From Owenia fusiformis (taxonomy: Eukaryota; Annelida; Polychaeta; Sabellida; Oweniidae), in the NCBI GenBank assembly GCA_903813345.2, contig CAIIXF020000006.1, positions 29,459,936 to 29,519,935 of the forward strand: DNA of 60,000 nt, in the 5' to 3' direction. The position numbers and the translations under genes were made by a program. The notes below the pieces were generated by a model. It ran no database searches, had not been told where the DNA came from, and saw only the letters and a list, made by a program, of their open reading frames with translations. Positions 49,397 to 59,074 of the stretch are shown here, one piece after another; the first letter of the stretch is position 1, and every line of letters begins with the position of its first letter.

Positions 49397-49441
49397 TCAC
49401 AACAATATAAATCATACTATTGCACAGTTACTAATAATAGT

Positions 49442-50683
49442 TCATTCTACATAATTGCCACCATTTGCAACACATTTCTCATGTCTGGATACCCATTCCT
49501 TGAACACAGAATTAAATCCATTAGAACTCATTCCTTGTAGGGCTAGTACTACGGCATTTTTCAATTCCTCACAGGATTGAAAATTATTTCCACTAAGGTT
49601 TCTTTTTAGTTCCCCATACAAATAAAAGTCACTGGGGGCAAGATCAGGTGAATAAGGGGCATGTTCAAGTTGTTGAAATCCAAGTGTTTGGACTGTGTTG
49701 CTGGTCAGGATTGCAGTGTGCGTAGGGGCATTGTCCCAATGCAAGATAAACTGCTGCAGATGTCCGGGACGCTTTTTCCTCAGGGAACGTTGAAGATCAC
49801 GCTTCAGAACCTGAAAAACAAATGTTTAATGGTTGTTAAACCAGTTGTTTCATTGATTGGATTTGGATTTGAATCATGGCCATGGAGTTATAATTATATT
49901 GACAGTGAACAACATTTAAATACTTTAATTTAAAAATAAAATTCACAGTATGATGTATTATTAGAACAAATGATATCTTACCTTTGCAATGTAAACGGCA
50001 TTAATTCTCTGGCCAATGGGAACAAAATGGGTTAACACCATTCCTCTAATGTCAAAGAATGTCACAACCATTTGTTTCTTTTGTGGAATTCCTGGTACTA
50101 TTTTAGGCTTGGTTGGTGTTGGGGAGTTGTCATGTTTCCACGATGAACTTTGTTGCGTGGTCTCTGGGATGTAGAATGATAGCAATGATTCGTCACTCGT
50201 AATGATCTTGTTAAGAAAGTCATCTCCATCTCTCCGATATTTTGCAAGAAAGTCCCTTGAAGCCTTAGGCCTAACACGCCGGTCTTTCTGCTCCTGTGTC
50301 AAGTCATGCGGCACCCATTTAGCAGACACCTTCTTTAACAGACAGTTCTTTGTCAGTATCCGTTGCACAGTCCCATAGCTCAGATCGTGTTTTTCAGCCA
50401 ATTCTCTGATAGAAATTTGCCTATTGTCCATAACATCAGCTTCAATTGCTTTGATGGTTTGATCATCGAATGACGACACTGGCCTGCCTCCTCGCTGCTT
50501 GTCTACCACTTCATCATATCCACTGGAATACTTGTTAAACCACCTGTAAATGTTTCTCTCAGCAATGGCAGCTTTACCATATGCCTTCTTTATCTGTCTT
50601 ATAGTCTCTTTTACACCTTTCCCCAACTTTACACAGAACTTAATGTTTGTTCTTTGCTCTATTTTACTCTGACTTGGCGCCAT
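49442..50683 (-). CDS. Mariner DD34D transposase, two exons with a 171-bp intron
   Basis: Exon 1 (49982-50683) encodes 234 residues and exon 2 (49442-49810) encodes 122 plus a stop. The intron 49811-49981 has gtaagat at the donor and ttgtttttcag at the acceptor and is phase 0, joining YIAK to VLKRDLQ. The N-terminal ~110 residues form paired helix-turn-helix domains with the linker GGRPVSS. The motif WVPHDL (123-128) precedes the catalytic core. Catalytic aspartates are D164 (TSDES), D260 (HWDNAPTH) and D295 (YSPDLAPSDF), with 34 residues between the last two. The 356-residue length fits mariners (about 345-350). No stop or frameshift breaks it, so it may be active. It cuts and pastes the element at TA sites. 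Confidence 0.93.
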
Positions 50684-51125
50684 CTTGAATTGGGTGGGTT
50701 AGTGTCCTTGGTCATGTTAGTATTTGTCATGGATGATGGAAGCAATTCAAAGAAATTGAAAGCTTTTTATGAATGCCTATTGTGACATCACAACTATTAC
50801 ATATTTGTTACCATGGCAACAAATATAAAAATCATAGAAAACAAACAATGAACATTTTCAAATGTTACTGACTTTTTAAATTAGAGAAATTCACAAAAAC
50901 GTTATGGTTTCTCTTCAATTTGCCCCGGGTTACGCGATATCGGGTTACTATAGCAACCATAATTTCAACCAATGAAATGATTGAATTCCAATCTTTGAGA
51001 TGGTAACTCAGAAATGTTGTGGGTACATGTATACCAAATTTCATGAAGATCTGATGAATACTTTTGAAATTACAATGTCTTTGACGTTACTTCTGGATCA
51101 CCCTGTATAATGAAAATTAGTTTTT

Positions 51126-52256
51126 TCATCGAAAATATTTTAAAGATGGCATACTCTTGCCTGTGAGTTTTATGAAATTGTCATTGCTCGGTTGAAAGAA
51201 ACGCTTTAGTTTGAATACATTTTCTTCACTGATATTGGGGTGGACTCTGTATTTAGTTTTTGAAAGACATCCCCGATTAAATGGCTGAATAGATGGGCTG
51301 ATACAGTAGTATCCTATATTCTTGTTGAAATAAAATGTTTCATTTGTATAGAATTTCTGTATTCCAAGAAATTTCTCAATTTCCTGCATTGCCAAAGTCG
51401 GCTTTTGGAGTAGAAATGTGTTCTCCATGATATGAAATTGTTTGCGAGGGAAATATTTCAGGTGTCTTTTCAGTGGTTCATCATATATACTTCTACGTAC
51501 AATCTCCGCTGTTGGAATAACTTGACCATTTTTATCAAATACGTACTTTTCGAATGATTTATGTTTCGAATACATGCCGATGAAAATGTTATGTAAGTAG
51601 GCTGACATTACCCTTCTCACGGGGTCACAAACCAGAAGAATCAGCTTCAAAGCAGGGTTCATTCTATATAGGTCATGTGGGTCAATCATGTCAAAATATT
51701 TCGGCGTTTTCTCGAGGACCGTTTCGTTTGGGAATGCCTTTGGGAGGAGTTTGAGATACCTTTTCATTTCCTCTTGGAATTGTGCTTTGTGATTAATTTT
51801 TAAGTCAAAGAAATGGGGTTCACCTCTTGCAACTCTGATATTCGGATGGAGATTCAAATATGTCTTGAGAGCCCCAGTTCCACATTTCTGCACTCCAATG
51901 ATTATGGCCCCAGGGAGTTTTTTAACCCTTACGTCAATGGGGATTTGTGCAATATTACGTCTGCCAGTGGAATTCCCATCGGTTTTAAATTCAAGACTGT
52001 CTTTAGAATTGATTGGATTTTTGTCGCCACCTTCTCGTTTCACTGAAGCTGTTCCCGAATTAACCTTCGTAGACAGTTCAGACTTTTCCCTGCTTGGGTT
52101 TTTCAGAAGCTTGGAATCCAGAAAATTTACATCTTTGCTTACATACTCATCAAAATTGTTAATCTTAAATGTAGTAATCAAAATTAAAATCATTAATATA
52201 AAGAGTGCAAGTATTCTGCATGAATACCTAGGTACTTGCGCTAAATATTGAACCAT
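51126..52256 (-). CDS. HS3ST-like Golgi sulfotransferase (heparan sulfate 3-O-sulfotransferase family)
   Basis: This 376-residue single-exon gene encodes a type II membrane protein: a short cytosolic end, a TM anchor at ~14-31, a stem to about 110, then the sulfotransferase domain. The 5'-PSB loop is GVQKCGTG (121-128) with Lys124. The proposed catalytic Glu is Glu146 in GEPHFFD. The 3'-PB motif is CDPVRRVMSAY (210-220), and Cys318/Cys330 match the HS3ST C-terminal disulfide. Sequons occur at N95, N177, N305 and N341. HS3STs move sulfate from PAPS to the 3-OH of glucosamine in heparan sulfate. Two PAPS-contacting arginines of the family are replaced (RDP to CDP at 210; TR to TG at 128). The fold is confident; substrate and activity are not. 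The stop is about 20 bp from the mariner. Confidence 0.88.
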   Translation of the reverse strand: MVQYLAQVPRYSCRILALFILMILILITTFKINNFDEYVSKDVNFLDSKLLKNPSREKSELSTKVNSGTASVKREGGDKNPINSKDSLEFKTDGNSTGRRNIAQIPIDVRVKKLPGAIIIGVQKCGTGALKTYLNLHPNIRVARGEPHFFDLKINHKAQFQEEMKRYLKLLPKAFPNETVLEKTPKYFDMIDPHDLYRMNPALKLILLVCDPVRRVMSAYLHNIFIGMYSKHKSFEKYVFDKNGQVIPTAEIVRRSIYDEPLKRHLKYFPRKQFHIMENTFLLQKPTLAMQEIEKFLGIQKFYTNETFYFNKNIGYYCISPSIQPFNRGCLSKTKYRVHPNISEENVFKLKRFFQPSNDNFIKLTGKSMPSLKYFR

Positions 52257-54305
52257 TTTCAGATATGACTGTTTATCACAAATTATTGTATGAGTTGTGT
52301 TTTTCTACAATTGTATTTTATATTGCTATTCAGTTCTTGGTAAATTGTTCCAGCTCTTGGCAAAGTATTCCAGTTCTTGGTAGTTAAACTCATCCAATTG
52401 TCAGTAAATTTATCTTTTTTTAACTTATTAACTTAATACTGCACTTGTCATTGTAAACATGTCTCTACACTTTTCACAAAAGTGAATACTATCCAATGTC
52501 TAGTTATATATACACGGTTTTTATTGCATCTCTAAAACGTGTTTCCAGATTTGACATGAATTCATTATTTATACAGAACAAGATGTGCAGTAATCGCCCA
52601 TTAATATGATGATTAAATCATTAAAGTATGTCAGCTTTTATTTTGTAAGGAATTAATAAACAAAACTATAAACTGCGCGATCGGGAATACGTTATCAATT
52701 TAACTAGATGTGCACTGGCCTACTTACGCATGGATAGGGCTTAAAAGATGGAGAAATGTTTGGCATATGTTATATGAAATACAATTTTAATACAGTTTAC
52801 TAGCGTACTTCATTCTCGGACCTCGGGTTATTAAAGTTAATCTACCAATGGAAGCAAAAGCGCTATAAAATGTCGCATATTTAGAATATTAGCATTTTTA
52901 TCTCATGTTGGTTGCTCTAGACCTTTGTGTATATGAGATACATGGTATTCAGCTCATATTGGTCACTCTTTGTGTATCTTTTGTACATGCACATTTTGTG
53001 AAATGTTTTACATTTATTCATCAGGTTCTACGAGGGGTAAACAGAAATTAATTGACCATCATAAAGCGAGAGGTCCGATCATCTTCTTGCGATTGCAACG
53101 TTGAATTAAAAGATGTTATGAGTGGCTTTTACTCTGAAACAACTGCTGAAGATGCATGGATTTGCATCGAAACATGTTACTGTAGATACACTTAAATTGA
53201 CGCCACTTAATTTGGCAGATTTGCTCTATTTCAAATATTTGCGGCTATTTCAATTGGCGGATTCAGGGCTGAAGTTTAATTTGGTGGATTAGATCCCATA
53301 TACCCCAGCTTCTAAATCTACCGCCCAATCCGGCCATGCCCAATGAAGGAGCAAGACGTCCAGCCCCGAATTCAAATTTCCTGTCACAATAAAAAATGTC
53401 TGAACTTTTTGATAAAATTTGATTGTGTTTCCTCCCATGAATCTACAGTGGCATAGCCAGGTTTTTTTCATTGGGTTAAGATGTTTAGAACTTTATTTCA
53501 CAATTTTCACAACATAATATTTGATTAGAGTGCACCAAATCTGTATTTTACCTATTTCTGAATTTTAATACAGTCAAAAATTTTAATCTTCTTTCATAAT
53601 TCAAATATAAATATTTAAATCTGTTCAAGTTATTTCAAATTTACATTTTATGATATTCCCACGTTCTATGGTGCATACTGCATATCATGTCCAAGTACAT
53701 AATATAAACACATACTGCAATATCTGAGAATATAGACTATGTTGAAAATATTTCAATTCTATAAATACTAAAATAATCATGCATACGCTTTTAGTGGTGA
53801 CGACATTGTAATTCCATAAATATTACTAAAAAATGATAATTTATATATTTTTCATGGTGACACTGAAATTGCGTAAGCATATTACATGTATGCATACATG
53901 GACATGTTCAAAGATTTTTTTGAACACAGAATAACTAATTGTTTCCTATTTTAGTTCACTTAATACAATTGTTGTCACCTGGGGATCTAGTGAGACTCTG
54001 GATCTATTGTATATAAGTACAATGTATTGTAAGCTCAGAAAACGACTTGAAACAGTATTCTTAGTTATCAGTCAGTTGACAACAATCCTTTTTTTTGTCA
54101 TCTGCTACCAGGCCGTTGCAAAGAGGATTTGGGGGATTTGAGAATCTCCCTGGACAAAAATTAGTTAAAAATCATGACGCTTTCCATGTGTACCCCCTGG
54201 AATTTTTTGAAGAGTGACTCACTTAACAACAGCTGGCTACAGGCCTGAACAGTGGCAACCCCTTCATTAAACCCCTCATTCCACCACATTTGATTTATCT
54301 AACCC
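52257..54305. other. Intergenic region 5' of the sulfotransferase gene
   Basis: AT-rich DNA with the presumed sulfotransferase promoter. It has no clear TATA box at an expected distance. The region 53170-53350 resembles diverged interspersed repeat. A possible MITE with caggcc/ggcctg ends lies at 54109-54247. No exon was recognised. Confidence 0.6.
54109..54247. mobile_element. Possible small relative of the 22.3 kb MITE
   Basis: It starts caggccgttgcaaagagg and ends agctggctacaggcctg. The right end resembles that of the 186-bp element, but the left end is diverged and no clear target duplication is seen. Confidence 0.4.
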
Positions 54306-55954
54306 TCAGCCGGTGCTATCTGAGGACTCATCATCAGATGTATCATCATCACTACTTGACTCCACCACCTTTCGTGTTCCCCTGTAGCCTATACCTCCAT
54401 GGGATATCCCCACCCTCGGGGGTGGTGTCGTCTTTTTTGGTGAAGGGAGGGTACGTATACTACTGTGACTAGGATTAACGGTCATGCTTGAATTTGCACT
54501 AAATGTATGATAATTTTGTTTTGGCCTACTGAGTCCTGCAAAACTTGAGTTTTTACTCTTGTCCGATGATGGACTCGGAGATTGCTTTGAACGATTATGG
54601 TTCTCAATTGTACATGTATTTGCACCTTTTATCACAGCCTCTCCATTATTTACCACAGCCCCTGGCTTGCTTGTTGCAGGATTGTCATTAGTTTTCACAG
54701 GGTCATCCTCTGTTATTGCGGGCTTAATTTTCATCTCTATAGCTTGGTTCTTCTGCAAGTTAAGAGGTGGAGCTTTGCTATTTGGGAGAGGATCTTGCAC
54801 CTGAAAAATTAGGTTACTTTTGATTTTTCAGCTTTTGTTAATCAGTATATTTAAAACAAAACATGGATGTTTTGAAATCAACTAGTGAAAATAAAAATAT
54901 TTAAATTAAGCAAGTGTGAGTAATATAAGAAAGGTTAAAATGATGCAATATTAAGGACAGTTTTAGTAACGAATAAGGTAATGGTGTTGAGCTTCAAATT
55001 GACTCAATTTAACGAATACGGTATGTGTCTGTTTATCATTTCGACAAGAACATTCATATCATAAGGAATTGCATTATGTAAACAATACTTCTCACAGAAT
55101 CTTTTCCACATTGCATTCCAAAGGAGGTTGATTTATGCAATGTAATTCTTAGCGGTTTATGTGTTATCTATTTTGGGAAACCTTCTACAGGAGTGGGAAA
55201 GTACCTCCTGTGGAATTTGGTGTGGCAAAGTGTCTCGAGCAGAATCTATTCTCTTAGAGAGAATGGTTTGAACGTTTTCCCAGAGGTAAAGGAGAAAATA
55301 GAGGTAGAAAATATGAGGTAGAATAATAGGCCTTTGAGGTTGCTGAGATCGAAAGTTTAGTTTATGTAGTAGACTAAATGTCTGAGTATATAAATGTGTG
55401 TAAATGAGACAAGCAAAAACTGAGGACTATTAAGAATGATACGATCAGGTTAGAAAGTTATATGAGGGCTAGATAGAAAAGTAAGATGGGTTTGGAAAGT
55501 GGAGGAATGTTTAAGATCTGAAGAAATGGAATTGTGTAGAACTTTGTACAATTGGAAATTAGCAAATAAAGTGAAGATGAAAATTATATAAAGTCTTGGT
55601 CTTTATGTTTAGGAACTTTAGGTCCGTTTATTAATAAGGGACACCAATAACATTGATTATAAAAGACTTTAAGTAATAATGGACATTGGTCAAGAAGAAC
55701 ATTGGTGGCCATTTCTAAATTAAAGGACACAAGTGTGTCAATTTCAAAATGAAATTAAAACAGGCTATTGCACATGTGTTAATCTAGCTATCTGACATAA
55801 AATTGTGTGAAACATAGACAAATATATTTGGGATTTTATTTTACATTTAACAACTTTTCATGTACCTGTTTTTGTGACTCCTGAACGAGCTGCTCCATGG
55901 AAGTCTTCCAGCCAAGTATTTTGGCAAATCTCTTAACATTTCCCACCAGGTCCC
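54306..55954 (-). CDS. Unrecognised protein, last two exons with Ser-rich, acidic C-terminal tail
   Basis: The exon 55866-55954 is bordered by ctctttag and gtacatg. It reads DLVGNVKRFAKILGWKTSME and then QLVQESQKQ. It joins in phase 0 to exon 54306-54800 (acceptor tttttcag), which starts VQDPLPNSK and ends with TGA. The last exon encodes 164 residues that are low in complexity. They have Ser/Pro/Asn/Lys-rich parts, PSPKKTTPPPRVG, and a final SSSDDDTSDDESSDSTG block that looks like casein kinase 2 substrate sequence. The splice signals, consistent phase and 495-bp open frame support a real gene. The first visible exon begins with two bases of a split codon, so coding continues upstream, possibly outside the window. 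I do not recognise the family; a nuclear protein is a guess from the acidic tail. Confidence 0.65.
54801..55865 (-). other. Intron of the unrecognised acidic-tail gene
   Basis: About 1 kb of purine-rich intron with no repeat array or exon recognised. Confidence 0.65.
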
Positions 55955-56519
55955 CTAAAGAGTTAAACACAAATCAAGTACATGTATAATTGTTCCATTC
56001 CATTTCATGTAAAATGTATACAGCGATTGAGCACACATAAGCTCAGTTGTATTATCATAAATTCATAATTACTCAAGGGGCGAGGAGGAAAATTCTCAAT
56101 AAATGGTGTATAGTTGGTTTGGCAGCATTTTCAGTTAGGGGAGAGTCTTGGATGAAACTTCCACCTAGGTGATAGCTTCACAGAGTGGTAGGAAGTTCTT
56201 TTTATTGAGGAGTTAGCCCCCCACCCCCCAAAAACACCCCACCCTGGGAAAAAAATTGTTCACACTAAATAACCTTAGATATTTTGATGTTTGTAAGTGA
56301 CATACATAGATATTATATATATGAATCACTTGCAGTATAATTGATGCTGATAACTCCTAAAGAATTTGAAAATTAGTACAAAGTATGTACCCCAGGGGGC
56401 AAATTCGTGACTCATTTTCTTACTATTTTGATTCTAACTTTTCAATTAGACACTGTAAGAGGCTGGAAAAATTCATGTGAAGTGCCCAATAGCAGAGTTA
56501 GTAACCCTGAAAGATACAA

Positions 56520-57480
56520 AGCCATGGAAGAGGTAGGAGCTGAGAAAAAAATTGTTGATTTTTCGAAAAATTTGACATTTCTGACAGCTGGATTTTGTGT
56601 ATGACTATAGCTGACCCTTATAATTTCTAGATTCATCCCTCTATGATGATATTTATGGTTTTATAGTGTGAAACTAAGATGTAAAACATAATTTAGATGG
56701 GTTTTAAGGAAGTTAAAGGTTTTAAACAAGTCCAAAATTTGAAAAATTGTAAATATAAGGTTTCAAATTTACGAATTCCAGGTATAGCCATGGTTGACCC
56801 CTATAGTTTCTAGATCCATCCCTCTGTGATGATATTTATGGTTTTGCCATGTGGAACTAAGATGTAAAACATAATTTAGATGGGTTTTAAGGAAGTTAAA
56901 GGTTTTAAACAAGTCCAAAATTTGAAAAATTGTAAATATAAGGTTTCAAATTTACGAATTCCAGGTATAGCCATGGTTGACCCCTATAGGTTCTAGATCC
57001 ATCCCTCTATGATGATATTTATGGTTTTGCCATGTGGAACTAAGATGTGAAACATAATTTAGATGGGTTTTAAGGAAGTTAAAGGTTTTAAACAAGTCCA
57101 AAATTTGAAAAATTGTAAATATAAGGTTTCAAATTTACGAATTCCAGGTATAGCCATGGTCGGCCTCTATAGTTTCTAAATCCATCCCTCTTTGGTGATA
57201 TTTATGGTTTTGTAGTATGGAACTAAAGATGCAGAACATAATTTAGATGGGTTTTAAGGAAGTTAAAGATTTTAAACACAGTCCAAAATTTGAAAAATTG
57301 TAAATATAAGGTACAGCCATGGATGGCCCTTATGGCTTTTTCATCCATACCTCTATGATGAAACATATATTTTTAGAGTGTGAAACTAAGAAGTAAAACA
57401 TACTGAAGATGAATTTTAAGGAAGTTTAAGAATTTTAACAAGTGCAATGTTTGAAAAATTGAGAAATATCAGGTCTCAAA
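56520..57480. repeat. 183-bp tandem repeat, about five units
   Basis: The landmark tagccatgg occurs at 56785, 56968 and 57151. A related block lies at 56607 and a shortened one near 57313. The central units are nearly identical (aaacataatttagatggg, tttcaaatttacgaattcca); the outer ones are diverged. Confidence 0.9.
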
Positions 57481-57484
57481 GGAG

Positions 57485-58110
57485 CACAGAAAGTATTGCA
57501 ACATATTTCAGACAGTCATATGTTAGATTTGTCTGTTTTCTGAGGATTTAAGCAGGTGAATATGATAGGCCAATCCATTACCTACAGGAAAAGAACTCTT
57601 ATGGATGATAAAATAGTTTGGACTTTGAGACAGCGAAGGTGCAAACAATCCACCCACATGTTTTTTTCGGAAATGTTGTCCTGATTTTCAAGCTCTTTCA
57701 CCCCTGCTTTTTTCAATTTTTGTTGCATCAATATGTTGCGTTTTGAGACATAGTTAACCCATAAAAAGGAATGATAAATTTCTTTTAGATAGGCAGAAAA
57801 CAATATTTTCCTGTTATTTTCCCATAGGGAAAACTCAGGTGCTCCATTACTTTCAGCTTAATTTTGGTCACCCATATTTGATATCTTTTAAACCCCTGAT
57901 GGAATGCATTTCTTCTTTAAAGGGGTTAACTGTGCATCAAAACACAACATATTGATGCATGTGGGTGGGTTGTTTGCACCCTGTCTCAAATAGAAATTAT
58001 TTTATCATCTCTATGAGTGCTTTTCCTGGAGGAAATGCATTGGCCTAACATATGCACCTCCTCAAATCCTCAGAAAATAGCAAAAATCCAACATGTGACT
58101 GTCCTAAATA
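57485..58110. mobile_element. Imperfect fold-back element, about 620 bp
   Basis: Left-arm blocks gtgcaaacaatccacccaca, ttgcatcaatatgttg and tttctgaggattt pair with right-arm cacccgtgggtt-type blocks at 57955-58075. The centre holds ttttcccatagggaaaactc, shared with the fold-back at 10133-10885. Confidence 0.75.
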
Positions 58111-58366
58111 ATTCAATCATGAAGTGTAGAGGCATAGATTCCAAACCAGGAAGTATTTTTGTGTCTGTCAAAATCCATTTACATCCTACGCATCCCTGCA
58201 TCTTATCCAAATATGTTACTACATAATGAAATATAATAGTATAATCTTTGGTTTTACAAACTTGTATGATATTTGATAAGTGTAAAAGTTGTTTTTGGAG
58301 CATTTTTCTATAGCCATTTTGTAGGGGAAAAAATGATGAAAAAATGAACAATCTTTTAATTTTAAG

Positions 58367-58469
58367 TATGACCTGAATCGATTGCAAACTTCATATTTGC
58401 ACATTTGATGAGATAAACCATTTGTGTCGTATTGTGAAATTATTAAGTTTGCAATCGATTCAGGTCATA
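58367..58469. repeat. 24-bp perfect inverted repeat with 55-bp loop
   Basis: 58367-58390 and 58446-58469 are exact reverse complements (tatgacctgaatcgattgca plus four bases). It is a hairpin or a tiny MITE. Confidence 0.8.
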
Positions 58470-58739
58470 GTGTATTTTTGGTATTTCTGTGATAATCAAT
58501 TGAAACCAATGGCCTCTATTGGGATCTGCTGATATCCTCATGTTAAGTCAATGGTGCACAGCCCCATGTAAGTCAATACAACCTTACTGAACGAAATGAT
58601 CCCTATCTCAGCTTATGTGTGTCCGAGCACTTTAATATTTTCCAAAGTATTATATGACATTTTATTCTTCATGTTACACCTATAAATGATTCATTTTGAC
58701 CATAGGGATATTTGCCAATAATTGCACCTTGTCCTTTCT

Positions 58740-59074
58740 TCTTTGGATTAAAGTTCAGTAGGGGAAGCATCCATTCTTTGCATTCTTTCAGAATCCTTTA
58801 CTGATGGAGACTACTAGGAGTCTAATATGAAATCTATTCTTTGGGCTCCTTTACTAGATTTGATGGGGTAGTCAAATATAGCTTTCCAAAACTCTCCAAA
58901 TTTCAACATATAAGTTAATCTTAATTTTCCTTTTGTCATAGCCATTGCATCGATCACGAAAGTTTTATCAATTTGTGGTATGGTTTCATCGATCTCCATT
59001 TTAAACCCCTTTTCAAGTTCTGATTTTACAGGATAAGATAGATGATCATTGTCAAACGAACTGTTTGTATCCAT
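58740..59074 (-). pseudogene. Broken repetitive ORF of an unnamed family
   Basis: An 86-codon minus-strand frame starts MDTNSSFDNDHLSYPVKSEL. It contains KTFVIDAMAMTKGKLR, then LKFGEFWKAIF and GAQRIDFILDS before a stop. A shifted frame continues SVKDSERMQRMDA. The order (I/V)DxMA, FGEF, R(I/V)DxxxD, S(I/V)KDxER resembles an unnamed repetitive protein family that I recall from invertebrate genomes. The stop and frameshift mark it as a fragment. The adjacent 59092-59125 repeat also occurs at 32244-32276. Confidence 0.45.

Larger units (their letters stand above)
49143..51105 (-). mobile_element. Full-length mariner element with 189-bp TIRs
   Basis: The left TIR (49143-49331) and right TIR (50917-51105) match as inverted repeats with about two mismatches and begin cagggtgatccagaagtaac. 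The element is 1963 bp. TA flanks both ends (49141-49142 and 51106-51107), the expected Tc1/mariner target duplication. One transposase gene lies inside on the minus strand. The near-identical TIRs and open frame suggest recent insertion. TIRs of about 190 bp are far longer than the ~30 bp usual in mariners. Confidence 0.95.

Noticed and set aside
51813-52251. Plus-strand frames of 77 and 128 codons
   Set aside because: They are antisense shadows of the sulfotransferase gene.
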